From Cinclus cinclus (Eukaryota; Chordata; Aves; Passeriformes; Cinclidae), in contig NC_085047.1 of the NCBI RefSeq assembly GCF_963662255.1, positions 18,007,258 through 18,071,257 on the forward strand: a stretch of 64,000 nt of DNA, written 5' to 3'. Under the pieces are notes generated by a model. That model was not told the DNA's origin and did no database searches. It saw only the letters and a program-made list of their open reading frames with translations. Position 1 is the first letter of the stretch, and every line of letters starts with the position of its first letter. Of this stretch, positions 51,552 to 63,460 are shown in pieces. Position numbers and translations under genes: made by a program.

Positions 51552-51568
51552 TCTCTCTCTCTCTCTCT
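51552..51568. repeat. (TC)n microsatellite
   Basis: About eight perfect TC dinucleotides, preceded by TATATC-rich sequence. Confidence 0.9.
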
Positions 51569-53264
51569 AGATCTACACAAACATAAAGCTTATTTCCTTA
51601 GTCAGTATAAGCCCAGATCTATTACAGAGCCTTAGCCATTTAATGAACACCTTTATACTTTCCATGATGATGTACCCAGCTGTGATGGTTTGTGGGACAG
51701 GGAGATTGTGTTACTTGGCTGAGCTCAGCTCTCTCTGCCAGAAGAAATGAGGAAGGTTCACTATTGGTGCACTTCTGACTGAGATTGCTCACTGGTCCTG
51801 TTAGAGACAAATGTGGATGCCTTGTGTAAGAATGGAGCTTGGAAAGAATTTTTATCACCTCCACTATACAGAAAACTAGCAATGTTTAATAGATGCTCTT
51901 ATTTTGAAGTTAAGAACTAGATGACCAGCAGAAAAATAAGATTCTTCTTAATAAGGGGTTGTAACCTTTCCTTCCAGGCACAAGCCTTTGCACTCTGTTT
52001 TATACAAAACAAATAATTTTCTCATAATCTCCTCAAGTATCAAACAAAAGGAAATGGCTTTTTGTTCACAGGGTAGGTCACTGATTGATTATGTGTTCAT
52101 ACAGAGTCAAAGTCTCATCTTCTTTATACCACTGTAATCTACATGAATTACCACAATCTTTAGGGAGGAATTTCACTTTACTGTTAATCTTTGTTATCAT
52201 TAAAATATTTGGACAAGTCACCACAGATTTCTTGAAGTCAGTCTGGAAATATTTTTTTTTTTAATCTAGTTAGCTAAATGGTCAAGAAAAAAGCTCAAAG
52301 ATGCAGCTGCACACTTGGGTTTGTGCTTTGGATTCCGGCGCCTTTTCGCACCCTCTCTTTAATAGGGGAAAAAATCATCTAAATGGCAGAGTACTGTATC
52401 CTGCAAGCATTTCATTCCACCCACACAGTTCTTTTTCTTTAAAACAGTGGCTTATTCCCAACTGGAAAGGCAGCAGTCTAGCTAGAAGACAGGTTATGTT
52501 CAAGAGAGAAAGGAAGGAGGTAGCTGAATCATAGCAATTTAACTCTGGCTGGGTAGATGTAAATCCAGCCACTGGTTGCTGCTATCACAAGCATAGTATG
52601 ATTTTGGATACAGGGAATGGCATATTGTTCTGGGTAATGAAGGCTAGAGGTCAGAGCAAGCTATGTATTTGCCTTTATTGCTTGCACTCCAGCAGGTGCA
52701 ATATTCATTGCTTCTGTTCCGTGCACAGCCATCTCTAGCATTACTAATGAAATGTCAAATCATATTTTTATTTACTTCCTTTCTTCATCACCTGCAAATA
52801 GCCACATTGACAACCCCAAAACCAATCATTTGTGCCTTTCTAAGGATGCCATCAGTAAAAGTCAGTCATCAGTAAGGAGCAATGCTTTCTGGAAATAAAA
52901 TAAATAGGTTCATTTAAGGCTTTTCATAAAACAAATGTCGCAACAAAATTAATTTGTCCAGCATTAGTCATCACCCTTTCAGCATGTTAATACTGTTTCT
53001 TCTAGAAGAAACCAGATTTTTGAGGTGCTGTTACACTCAGCATTCACAAAGGACAGAAAAGGCACACTTCTGAATGTGTCACATTAGCATGCTTCACTGT
53101 CCTGCATGTCCAAGTCATTCAGGCTGATTTTGGTCATAGATCAGTTGTTATTATTTTCCCATGAGTAGCTACTTGTACCTGCTGTCTTGTCAAGATCTTT
53201 GCCACAACAGGCAGGAGGATGGCTCTTTTTTGTGTTGATTTGCCCCAGAACCAGGCTGCCTCTA

Positions 53265-53464
53265 AGGAACATAAACATCTAAGATGAATTGTCTCTTCAA
53301 GAATGTGGTAGAGACCCCATCACTGGAGTTTTTTGAGATGTGATAGCTCAAAGTGCTTGATAATCCTATTTGTGCCCCCTTTCCCTCAAAAGGTTGGTCC
53401 AGATGACCTTTCAAGTTCCCTTCCAGCTTGGGCTGTTCTATAATTCTGTGATTTTGTGATTTGG
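53265..53464 (+). mobile_element. CR1 LINE 3' tail
   Basis: The plus strand ends with GGTTGGTCCAGATGACCTTT, then TTCCCTTCCAGCTTGGGCTG and TTCTATAATTCTGTGATTTTGTGATT. This is the sense 3' end of an avian CR1, including the terminal repeats of an ATTCTGTG-type octamer. Upstream the words GTGGTAGAGACCCCATCACTG and GGAGTTTTTTGAGATGTGAT match the 3' UTR of CR1 subfamilies. It is a 5'-truncated, non-coding copy of about 200 bp, in the opposite orientation to the copy at 3.2-3.8 kb. Confidence 0.88.
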
Positions 53465-56400
53465 TCTGAGTGTACCATTGCACCAGAAACCTTCCAAGAG
53501 AAGCAGTATTTGTTCAGTTTCATACCCAGACTAAGTTTTTCGTGTGATGCAGACTGTGCTAACGTAGGGGTAGAAATAGATGAATGGAGGAGTCTCCTCT
53601 AGGCTCATCCCCTCAGACTCCTTCCCTCTGTTCCTTTCCTCTGGAGTTTGGCTTTTGCTTTTCACATTGAGAGGTTTTTAGGGAATACAGTGTTTTGATT
53701 GGAGAGAGTTGCTTGGGAGACAGAGATTGCTGTTTTAGGGCTCTTGGTTACTCCATGGGAGCACCAGGTTTGTGCTGTCTATGGGCAGCAGTGAACTCAC
53801 CAGCAGCTATCTACAGTAGCTGAGACATGGTCTTCTGGACATTGCATGGCCTCATGTGTACTCATGGGGATGGAAGTTTGCTTGGAGCTTTTGGGTAGGA
53901 CATGTTGCTGTTTTTCCCATCATTTTGCCCCTGAACGTAAATTTTCCAACAGAATTATGACAATGGGTGGTGTTTGGGGCTTTTGTTTCCTTTGCAGATA
54001 TGAGACATGAGAAAGGCAATGTTTTCTCCCAGGATGAAAGCAATCTGTCTGTGCCTACAGGTCTCTCTTTGATTACAATTAATTAATCACAAGTACATGT
54101 TAGAATTGTGCCAAGAATGCTCTGATCAGAGAAACTCCCAGTCAAAGGACGGGCACATAGAGAGGATTTAGAGGAAAGCCAGCCATTATGTTACACTTTG
54201 TGGAGGAGTGGTTGCAAGAGCAAATAATATTTTGATCTTTTCAGAGGGCATATTTTTTGAAGCCTACAGAGAATGTCCACCAGGATTAGAAAAATTCTTC
54301 ATAGTTTCTGCTGAAAAGGATGTTCATCCTCCCAGCTTTTTCTTCAACGCCTGTTGTTTTCCCAGTCTACGCCAAGGTAGCTCCTGCTCAGAATTAATGT
54401 GGTAGGTAGGAGAGAAACAACAATTTTCTGTCAAGGTGTGCTGAGGAAGTTCACCTCAGTTATATTTCAAAGCATCTCAAACTTTTGAATGAAGTACCAT
54501 TCTTTAAAATAATTTAGAAACATCTCAGTTTTTTGTTTCTTTTCATTCTCTCCAACAACATGGATGATGTTGGATGCTTGTATTCTTCTGGTCTTACAGT
54601 TTCTCTGTCCTGGAAATAGAGTTTTGCTAGGTGGAGACTTGAGGAAGAGGAAGCAAAACTTTGATCAATAACCCACTTAGTTGGAAAAAGGCTTGCCTAC
54701 AGCCCCTGCTCAGAATAAGTATGTTCTCCTCTTTTAGATCAAAGCATTGGTCTCATAGTTTGATGATTTTAAATTTAATCCTATGAGGGCTTTAAATATA
54801 TAGATTATTTGTATGTCCTTTTGGGTGCAGAATTTCAGGATAATTGACCTAAACTGCCTTCAAAATCACTATGCTCTTCCTCAGGGTTGTAGAGACATGT
54901 CATGAGCTCTGATTGGCACATCACAGGTTTGCTTAGGAAGAGAATTAACTACAGTAGAGGCTTAAGCACTTATGCCCTACTGCAGGCCCATAACTGCCCA
55001 CCATTGCTCTGAGCACCTGTCCTGGAAAGTTACCACCAACAGCAAACTTTCTTACAAACTCCTGGAGATTCTTGCTCCTGAACATGGAAACTCTTCTTCT
55101 AAGAAGGATTGGAAAAAGTCATGGTGTGCTTTTCAGAGAGAAAGAAGAGTCAATAATCTGATATTTGGCAAATTGAAATCTCTGTGGAATTGTGACACCT
55201 AAAACATATTCCATAGTGCTTCAAGACATTTTCTTCCAATGATTTCACTCTTCATAAGACAGCTAAATAAATTTCAGGCTCTGGATTCCACCACATTAAG
55301 TGGTGTTACTAAGAAGAAACACAATATGGAACATTAACATACCCGCCAAATGTTTATTTACTGTGGAAGTTCCTGTATCTGTGTGCTCAGATTCAACCAA
55401 AATCTGGATCCTCTTTGTACAGGCCTCAAGGCTTTGCTCATGGACTGCAGCTGACCTGTTAGCTCACAGAGACAATAAGCATCAATGTCTAAAATGCACT
55501 TGCTCCCCTTTGAGAGGTGTCTACTCTAAAGCTTAAAAAACAGAACAAGTGACCCCAACTGACCCTACATTCTCCAAGTCAGAAGTTTCATGTCCCATGG
55601 ATGGAAAATGAAATGGAATGATAAAACATTACAGTGATGACCTTTTTGTGGCAGATGTACTAAAGTTTGAAGCTGGTCTTTTTCTATAATAAGAGGACCA
55701 AAATGAATTTCAAAATCTCATCTTAAAGGGAATATCAGTGTTTGAAACCAGATTTAAATCTTCAGGTTATCTTAGAAAGAAGAATCAAAAATTAAATTTA
55801 TTTTTCCTCAAAGTGTTTATATGGAGCTCCATTCCTAATGTATGATTCTATCAAATTTCAACATCCTAGCATGATGGGAAAGTGGAAATCAGTTGTGTCA
55901 GTCATTCAACCTAATGAATACATCTGTATTATCTTACACTGGACTTCTTAAGTGACCAAACTTTGGTGGCTCAAAGGATTGCTTGCTGTGTAGGAGACAT
56001 CAAAAAATTCAACACTGTAGTTCTAGTTCAATGCATTATTTGATACTAAGGACTCTGTTGCAGAGGATCTCTCTCTCTTGGGATGATAGGGAGGGAAGCT
56101 TTTCATTTGTGCTTTTCCTCAGGAGAGACAGTTTGGTTGGAACAGCTGCTAAAATTATTAATCCACCAACTGACTGGTCATATGATTTCACAGAGACTGG
56201 TTATTATTCATGTGCAATGTGCTCTTGCTTTCTTTCTCCATGCTCTGCTTGCACATCTGACATCAGTACTGCAGCTGTATTACACTGAATGCTTTATATT
56301 TTAAGGCCTCACTTCTAATTACTGAAAAAAAAGAGATTTCTCTCACATATGTTAGAAATGGAGAAAGGCTAGAAAGGCTGTAGCTCTGTATCAGCTCTGA

Positions 56401-57434
56401 GGAAGTTTTGCCTGTTGTTCAGGCTCCCTGTGGTCTGGTCAGCAGCAGACTGCTTACACATTATACACTGTATTTTTGTTGTCTATCAGATTAGTACAAC
56501 CCTTTATTCCTAAGACCCAGGAATTTCAAGGTGTTCCACAGACTAGCTATGGTTGGACACATTCACTCTATGGCTGCCTGTCTTGAATGGACCTGAGATG
56601 TTCATGTCTCCAGTATCTTGAGATACAGAAATTCTATTATAATGGTCAGGGAAAAAACGGTCTGGATGTGTGGTGTCTGGAGATGACTGTAATTCTTCCT
56701 TGGGGATCATGAGTACAGTACTGCTGGGTCTGACAGGATGGTTGAGGAAGGCAAGACAATGGCATATTAACCACCCCAACAAGAGGGGCAAGCAGCTTTC
56801 CAGAGCACCAAGGGGAGATAGGAGCTCATTACATTTATAGTGCAATCTTTGCACAAAGATTTTGGTGCTTTTGGTTAGGACTTCTGGGAAGTTTCAGAAG
56901 CAGGCTTGGTCTGTGCTAATGTACAAATCTGGATAGTGCAGAGAGGAGAAGGATTGATATTTTCTTGTGCCATTTATATTCTGGTCATTACAGGGCCCAA
57001 TAATCCTCTTCCTCAGTATGAGTGACAGAGGCAGTCAGGAATGCAGAGCTTGTTCTGTAGTATAATATTGAACACATGATGGGTTGAAATATGGGGGAAT
57101 GTCTACTCTTTCCTCCAGAGCACATGGCAGGGGCCAATGTGGGAGGTATGTGCTGGGCTGGATGCATCACTGGGCTGTTCTACATGGACAGCTGTAGTGT
57201 CCCTCTGAAAGGCATCATGCCCTGCACTCTGCCATTCAGTGTCCCCTCCTTCTTTCCTCCAGGAGCATCTTCACAGCCTGTCACAAGGGTGACCAAGGGA
57301 AAACCAAACAAATCACTAAAGGGACCTCTGAGTTCTCAAAAAAGAAGTGAGTTTTAAAAATACTGAGCTATTAAGTAGCAGTAACCTATGCATTTAATGC
57401 AGAGTTCAGCTTTTAACTATTCCAAGATAGCCCT
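53465..57434. other. Gene-free AT-rich sequence
   Basis: No supported gene and no confidently recognised repeat. Short frames on both strands have no domains. Confidence 0.5.
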
Positions 57435-57590
57435 GCAAGGCAAACACAACACTATTTCCTCTATACTTTACAAGGAAGGAAATTACAGCACAAGTGACAT
57501 AGCTGAAGTTTCAAGCTAGGTCAATATCAGAAGATGGATTAGTATTTATGCTCCTAACTACCAAAACTGGTGTTTTGCTCTTCAAGGCAA
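57435..57590 (-). mobile_element. MIR-like SINE fragment
   Basis: The plus strand reads CTCTATACTTTACAAGGAAG, then AGCACAAGTGACATAGCTGA, AAGCTAGGTCAATATCAGAA and ATGCTCCTAACTACCAAAAC. This follows the reverse complement of a MIR core (the TTTACAGAGGAGGAAACTGAGG, CACAGCTGGTCAGTGGCAGAG and CTCCTAACTACCAG parts). It is an old, diverged, non-coding copy. Confidence 0.6.
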
Positions 57591-58180
57591 CAATGCCTCC
57601 AAGGCTTTGTGTAGCAGAATGAACAAAGCTAATGCAACTTTAATAAAGTATATGTATATTTTATGCCTTTGCCATAAGGACATGGGATCCTTAGGCTATA
57701 TGATTTTGAAGAATAGTTGAAAGTGATGCAGATGTAATGCAATGAGATGGTCACGTCATAAAATCTGTAACAGAAGAGTTTTTCCCTCACTGTGCATCTG
57801 ATTCCTTTCTTAGCATCTAGTACCTGGATTTGGGGTGGGGGTGTTCTTATTTACCTGGATCTGAATTCCTTGAGCTTAAACAAATGTTGATTTTGCTGCC
57901 AGGCTAGTTTGTTCCCATTTTTTATATCAAAGGTCCTCACTTCTGAACAAATTATACATACTGAAATATGCCAGTCCTTTCTGCTCTGTGACTGTAAATA
58001 AATATGTTTACAATCAGCTGTTTGTTTTTTTTCCCCCCCCCGGCCTAATTGGGGCACAAAGAGGAACTTGCATATATTATTTTTATCTTTTGAGAAAAAT
58101 GTAGCTGAAGATTTTTTTTGGGGGAGAAGGTAGTTTTTCCTCTTCAATGCGTGGAGGGATTTAGGTTTTGAAGAGTGTGC
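57591..58180. other. Gene-free sequence before the second CpG cluster
   Basis: AT-rich, with a T-run and C-run at 58023-58040. A short minus-strand frame at 57851-58186 shows no recognisable domain. Confidence 0.5.
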
Positions 58181-58189
58181 GTACATAGT

Positions 58190-59157
58190 TATAAAAGGGG
58201 ATGCACCCTACTTTCTGTTGCCGGTGTCAGACCCGCTTAACACCGGGTGTCTCTGTGCAATGGCTAGAGGAATATCAACGTGGGGGTGAATTATCTGTGC
58301 GCAGTAAAAACAGGGGAGTCGCCTTTAAATTTAGGATCCGAGTTTCCAGATACAGTTTGCTGGAAAAAACACCATGGGATTTGCCGCTGCTTCTCCAGCG
58401 GAGAGCGGCATGTGAAATGGAATGTGCGGTAGGGCTCGGGAGCCATCCCTGTCTGCCTGGATACAGAGGATGAGCTTTGTGGAAAGCAGCGCTCAGCGAT
58501 GCCGGGCTAGGGCAGGAGGTTTGCCAGCCTGCAGAGCTTGTCTGCCGGCCTGGGATCGCTCTGCAGCTCCCAGCATTACACGCAGGGAAGAAACCTTCCT
58601 TCCCCTGGCTCGTGGGTAGGGATCGGGGCCATCTAGTGGGGAGAGACATTCACAGCCAGCTCCCATTTCGGTTCCCGGTCTCGCTGCCTCCCTGGTACAG
58701 CCTCTGCGTGCCGGCATAAGAGTTAGAGCTAAATAATCCTCCTCTGTTCCAGGAAGGAACAGCGAAAGTGAAATCAGTGCAAAATAACCAGCGATACTTG
58801 CCCTAATGGCATTCACGTCGCGCTATTAGCAGGAGACCTTCGCAGAAATCATGCGTTAGTTTTGTTCCTTTGCTTCAGACGAAGTGCCCTGTTGATGTGA
58901 AAATTATGCCGGACTGTTATGCGTGCCCCCTCAATATTTCTGTGTCACATCACTTCAGTAAACTACTTGCTTATAGTCCAGGACCTAAAGAGTCAACCTA
59001 GTTTAAAATAGCTGTTTCCTAAGTTCACGTGGTGCGTTTATGCTGAGTCGCCTTTAAGGGGCACAGGGAGCCGACATACATCACATAAAGATATGCATTT
59101 GCTTCTTGTCAAAGTCTAAGTCTTTGCTTCTATTTCTTTTTGGTTTTAAGTCTGAAG
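58190..59157 (+). promoter_or_regulatory. CpG cluster with TATA box and splice donor, possible second promoter
   Basis: CpG, nearly absent in the preceding 39 kb, becomes frequent from about 58220 to 59075. At the left edge the plus strand has TATAAAAG (58190-58197), predicting a start near 58220. At the right edge it has a strong donor, TCTGAAG|GTGAGTATAAGG, after 59157. An acceptor-like TTTGTTCCTTTGCTTCAG ends at 58878. Together these could mark a rightward first exon of about 0.94 kb, or a spliced pair with an exon at 58879-59157. The interval has many stops and no recognisable coding frame, so a non-coding RNA, an untranslated first exon or an unmethylated enhancer are the options. The 90-codon frame at 58201-58473 begins before the predicted start and is not recognised. 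Confidence 0.4.
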
Positions 59158-62100
59158 GTGAGTATAAGGCTGTTCTATGCTAAATATGAGTTAATTTTTG
59201 ATTTCTAAAATAGCTTGACCTCACCCAGCGCCCTCTACCCCTCCATTTGATGAGTGGTCCTATAATAAACTTACTGAAACTTGTTCCAAAAGGCAGTACT
59301 TTCACAGGAATAGTACTCAGTCTCATGTAACAAAGATCTCTATTAAGATCCTTAGAGTGGCTCTAGATAAAATGCAGTCTCTGTAACTGCTGACAGAAAG
59401 ATCTCCCCTGCCTTGCTGTGCTGAGACACCCATTGCAGGTGAAGCCACGTCCCAGGTTCTTTGCCTTGAATACAATTCTGTGGAAGAAATAGTGCTGCTG
59501 GGATGGACGGAAAGCTTCTCTTTCGGGTGCCACACAGAAAGAAAACTTACCAAAATTTATTTGCATGAGTAGTTATTGTCTCTCCTCCATCTGCTGTGAT
59601 CATTGAGCTGCATCACCAGCTTTCACGACTGGGTCCTGCTGCTGGAGTACAGGGCTGACACTGGCTACTGCCTGAGGTTGTTGCCTAAGAAAGGGGGCAA
59701 TTGTAGCTTTGCTGCCAGTGTAAAGCTAGTCCCACAATATATATTCCTCCACCTCCATCACCCTTATTCTTCCCTGCTCCTAGGTGAGAGGCTGAGAAGC
59801 ACCTCTGGACTGGCTCCTTCAAGTACAGGAGCCAGGGGCCAAAAGATCCTGTTTTCTGGAGCTGGAGAGAGCTCATCATCCAGAGGAGGCAAAGCCCTGG
59901 CTATCTGGATCTTGGGCCTGCTTGGGTCAGGGAGAAACTTTCCTTGGACTGCTAGGATAATAAAGCTACTCACATAGGGTGGTGGGAGATACCAGAGTTA
60001 GTGTTATCCCAGGAAGGGTAAAATAATTTTTGGTGGTGCTGCTGAGACTCTGAGACTGCCTCCTGTGAGCCAGTTTGACACTCCAGCCTACAATGAAGAC
60101 AATCTGTAGCATTAGGGTCATCTTGGAGAAAATAATAGAGCTGGACAGATGAGGATGTTTACTGACAGCATGATAGTAATGGGTGGTGATCCCATTTCTA
60201 AGAAAAGTCTTCCCCAGCTCTTGCTTTCCACTGAACACTGAAGCTATACAGGATTTGAATAAGGCTCTTGAGCATTTCCCCACTGGCATTGTCCTAGCAG
60301 TGCTCTGAAGCAGGAGCAAAATCTAACATGAGCCATTAGGTGGGCAATTTTGATAAGACTTGATTAAGGCTACCAAATCCCCCCAAAAGGAATTACTTAT
60401 TGATAGACAAGTTTTTCTCCCACAGTACTTGATTCTTCAGGCAATCAATGCTGTTGATTATATGGCAATTTTATGATGTAAATATGTGTGCTTCGAAGTA
60501 CCAGCCTTTAAGGCAATATTTCTTTATTCATTTGACTGTTCATGAGGCGGGATGGAATGCAGTAAGAACCGAGGAAGCTTGTATTTGATGCTCTGCTGTT
60601 ATCACAGTCTTTCACAGTTTCAGAGACAGTGTCAGACCATTTAGATCAGTGAGCTCTGCTGCATGGGAATTCCCCTGTGGACTGGTTCCCTCACGGCCTC
60701 TCTCACATTCGTGGCTCACTGTGATCCTAGTGAACATAAGCCCTGTCTAACAGGGTCATATATTCAGAAACTTTCCAAGCGGATTCCTGGAAAGTATCTA
60801 GTAGATGCATTATACTTGTCTGTATATTAGCTTGACCTTATTGCTTGTTTCTGACTTCACAATATATTCAGGAAATCAGATTATGCAAAGTGCTGGAAAT
60901 GAAAGCAAATCTGAATGAACTACAATCCCTGGTTCCAAAAATTCGTAAATTCCTTAAGAACTTGTGTAATACAAAATATGCGTGTCATCCCATAGGCTAT
61001 GATACATTTGCCTACACTTGGGTGTATTTATGTTTCTGGAAATGGAGAATCCCACCAAGTATTTGACACAGTGATTTTCTGCTACAGAAATGACCACACC
61101 TTTAAGTCTTTAAAAGCATCACTTGCATCTCTGCTGCCACCACAAGACTCACACTCTGATGAACTAACATGTCCTTTGGAAGCCAAACCTCATTGTCCAG
61201 GTTACTCATGCTGGAGCTGTAGCTCCTGTGAGAAACTAACACCTTTTCCCTCCTGACTGCATTGGCATCAATGGGCTGGCCCTCAGGAGGCTTTGACAAA
61301 GTGTTCCCCAGAATGGCAGAAAGGAAGCACGGGATGCTCTTCCACCCTCAGCTGTTCCCAAAGCTGCGTGGCACATGCAGCCAGTGTAGCATGACTGCCC
61401 AGGGTGGAGGCAGAGGGAGCTGTGGCTGCAGAGATGGTGACAGCAGCAGATGAGACCTGTCCTGTTGGCAGCTGCAGGGCGGGTGCTGCTCAGGGCTGCG
61501 GGCAGGGGCTCGGGGTCTTGCTGGGCTTCCTCGGATGTCCTGCCTCAGGTGAAGGTCCTGAAGCCCTCTGGCCATGGTGGGACCAGAGCTGGCCAAGGGC
61601 ACCAGCCTGGCCTACTGCTGCGTTCACCTCTCCTCCTTGCTTCCCAAAAGGCCACCAGCCACCTCAACTGTGCCACCTCAACTGTGCCACCTCGATGGAG
61701 CCTGGGCAGCCCGTGCCCCCCGACATGCACCATGCCCAGCCTGTGACTCCATTACCTCACTGTGCTGCAGGGCTTGAATGCTGCCATTGTTCCCATCTCA
61801 CAAAGGCAGGGTGGAAAACAGAGAATTTCACAGGGAAGGCCTAGCCCAAGTTCAGATTTTGTAACTCCAGTTCAATTTTCTTTATTTTTTTAAATAAGAT
61901 TTTATTGAAATGCTCAGAGGGGCAGGAAAGCCATCTCTGTGCTTTGCATAAAACCCTTACCACCTCCCTTGTCAGGGTTTGATTAAGATCCCTCATGGCT
62001 TTTCTCAGTCTCTCTGCCTGCATGTTTTAGTTTGTGCAAAAGTGAAATTGTCATTGTTTTCCCCATGGCACTTTAAAAAACAGCCCAATAAACTGGTGGG

Positions 62101-62734
62101 GGGAATCCTAGTTATGCTGGCATGAGCATAATTTAATTCAGATTGCTATAACAACAAACAGTGTCCATGCTCTCTGTAATCATGTTAAGGCTTATACACA
62201 AAATAATTAGCATCTTTATGTTTGGTAAATAGAGGTCTGCTCCAGGTCAGCCTCAATGAGGACATGGCATTGTTGGAAGGCAAGGCCTTTTGCAGCTTGT
62301 GCAGAATGGGCATTTGCAAATAAAATGCTGCTAGAAAGGACAAAAGGAGGGCTTGATTATCCAGGAAGCACCTCCACTTGCCTCTTACGCAGTTTTTATT
62401 CCTCCTTTGGAAAAAAAAATAATAATTCCTTTATTCAAGCTCAAGGAATCAAAGGAAACTGCATATAATAGACACACTCCCTGCTCAGTTTCCTTTTCAC
62501 AGCCAAGCATGATCCAACATGCTAGAAAGCCAAGACTGTATTCCCACAGCCCTGAATCTGACACAAGGCAGGGGCATTTGTTTGTTTGTTTATTTATTAA
62601 AAGATTCTATGGTTGTCTGGCCAGGAACAGACCTGCCAGAATTTCAAATGGTTGAGATAAGTCAGAGGATGATTCCACAAATAAACAACAGTTTTGGCCC
62701 AAAGCACCCCAGCCATTTCTGTTTTTATGTTTCT
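59158..62734. other. Sequence without a recognised gene
   Basis: If a rightward transcript starts at 58.2 kb, this is its intron. A GC-richer part at about 61380-61800 has overlapping frames on both strands, of which the longest is 146 codons, Pro/Ala/Cys-rich and without a domain. It contains a 14-bp repeat (unit GCCACCTCAACTGT) at 61658-61695. I see no other feature. Confidence 0.45.
61658..61695. repeat. Short 14-bp tandem repeat
   Basis: Two perfect copies of GCCACCTCAACTGT are followed by a partial third. The repeat is small and sits inside a GC-richer stretch of unknown nature. Confidence 0.85.
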
Positions 62735-62788
62735 AGTGGGTTTGCATGGACAGGTTTTTGTATTGGTGGGGCTACAGGGGTGGTTTCT

Positions 62789-62818
62789 GTCAGAAGCTGT
62801 CAGAAGCTGCCAGAAGCT
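62789..62818 (+). repeat. Three 10-bp tandem units inside the LTR
   Basis: GTCAGAAGCT is repeated twice, followed by GCCAGAAGCT. It lies in the 5' part of the LTR and appears to be an expansion of its conserved CAGAAGCT word. Confidence 0.9.
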
Positions 62819-63138
62819 TCCTCCATGTCAGGGGAGAGCCTCCATGTCCAGCAGAGGCAATCCCTGATGGCTCTGAGACAGAAGTGCCACTGGCCAGGGC
62901 TGGGCCAGTTAGAGATGGTGATAATGGCTCTGTGATAGCAGATTTGAGAGGAAGAAGAAAAGTTATTGCACACAAGTAATTGTGACCAGGGAAGAGCAGA
63001 GTGAGAACATGTGAGAGGAACAACAGACACCAAGACCAGTGCAGAAGGAGGAGAAGGAGGTGCTCCAGGCCCTGGAGCTGGGATTCCCCTGCAGCCCCTG
63101 GTGCAGCTCATGGTGAGGCAGTGGTACCCCTGCAGCTC

Positions 63139-63460
63139 ATGGGGATCCATGGGGATGCAGAGATCCACCCACAGCCCATGGGGGTCCATGGGGGTGCAGA
63201 GATCCACCCATAGCCCATGGGGATCCATGGGGATGCAGAGATCCACCCACAGCCCATGGGGATCCATGGGGATGCAGAGATCCACCCATAGCCCATGGGG
63301 GTCCATGGGGATGCAGGGATCCACCCACAGCCCATGGGGGTCCATGGGGATGCAGAGATCCACCCACAGCCCATGGGGGTCCATGGGGATGCAGAGATCC
63401 ACCCACAGCCCATGGGGGTCCATGGGGATGCAGAGATCCACCCACAGCCCGGGAAGGAGA
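63139..63460 (+). repeat. 39-bp minisatellite, eight units, inside the LTR
   Basis: Units start at 63149, 63188, 63227, 63266, 63305, 63344, 63383 and 63422, each built from ATGGGGATGCAGAGATCC, then ACCCACAGCCC and ATGGGG(A/G)TCC. A partial unit precedes them. Differences between units are single-base and partly shared (for example CATAGCCC instead of CACAGCCC), as expected from unequal exchange. Because 39 is divisible by three, the repeats keep several frames open on both strands, giving frames of up to 213 codons (minus strand, 62800-63441) with a 13-residue period such as MDPHGLWVDLCIP. These are by-products of the repeat, not genes. Confidence 0.97.

Larger units (their letters stand above)
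46012..53264. other. Gene-free AT-rich sequence
   Basis: No supported gene. A possible regulatory segment lies at 46690-46920. A 16-base A run lies at 47676-47691, a (TC)n tract at 51552-51568, and possible 3' tail words of an old MIR- or L3-type element (AAGTGCTATGTAAGACTAG) at about 50257-50300. The moderately GC-rich part at 48240-48520 has overlapping short frames on both strands and no recognisable product. Confidence 0.5.

Noticed and set aside
63139..63460. Regular repeat array resembling CRISPR
   Set aside because: Units are contiguous with no unique spacers, the genome is vertebrate, and the array lies within an LTR.
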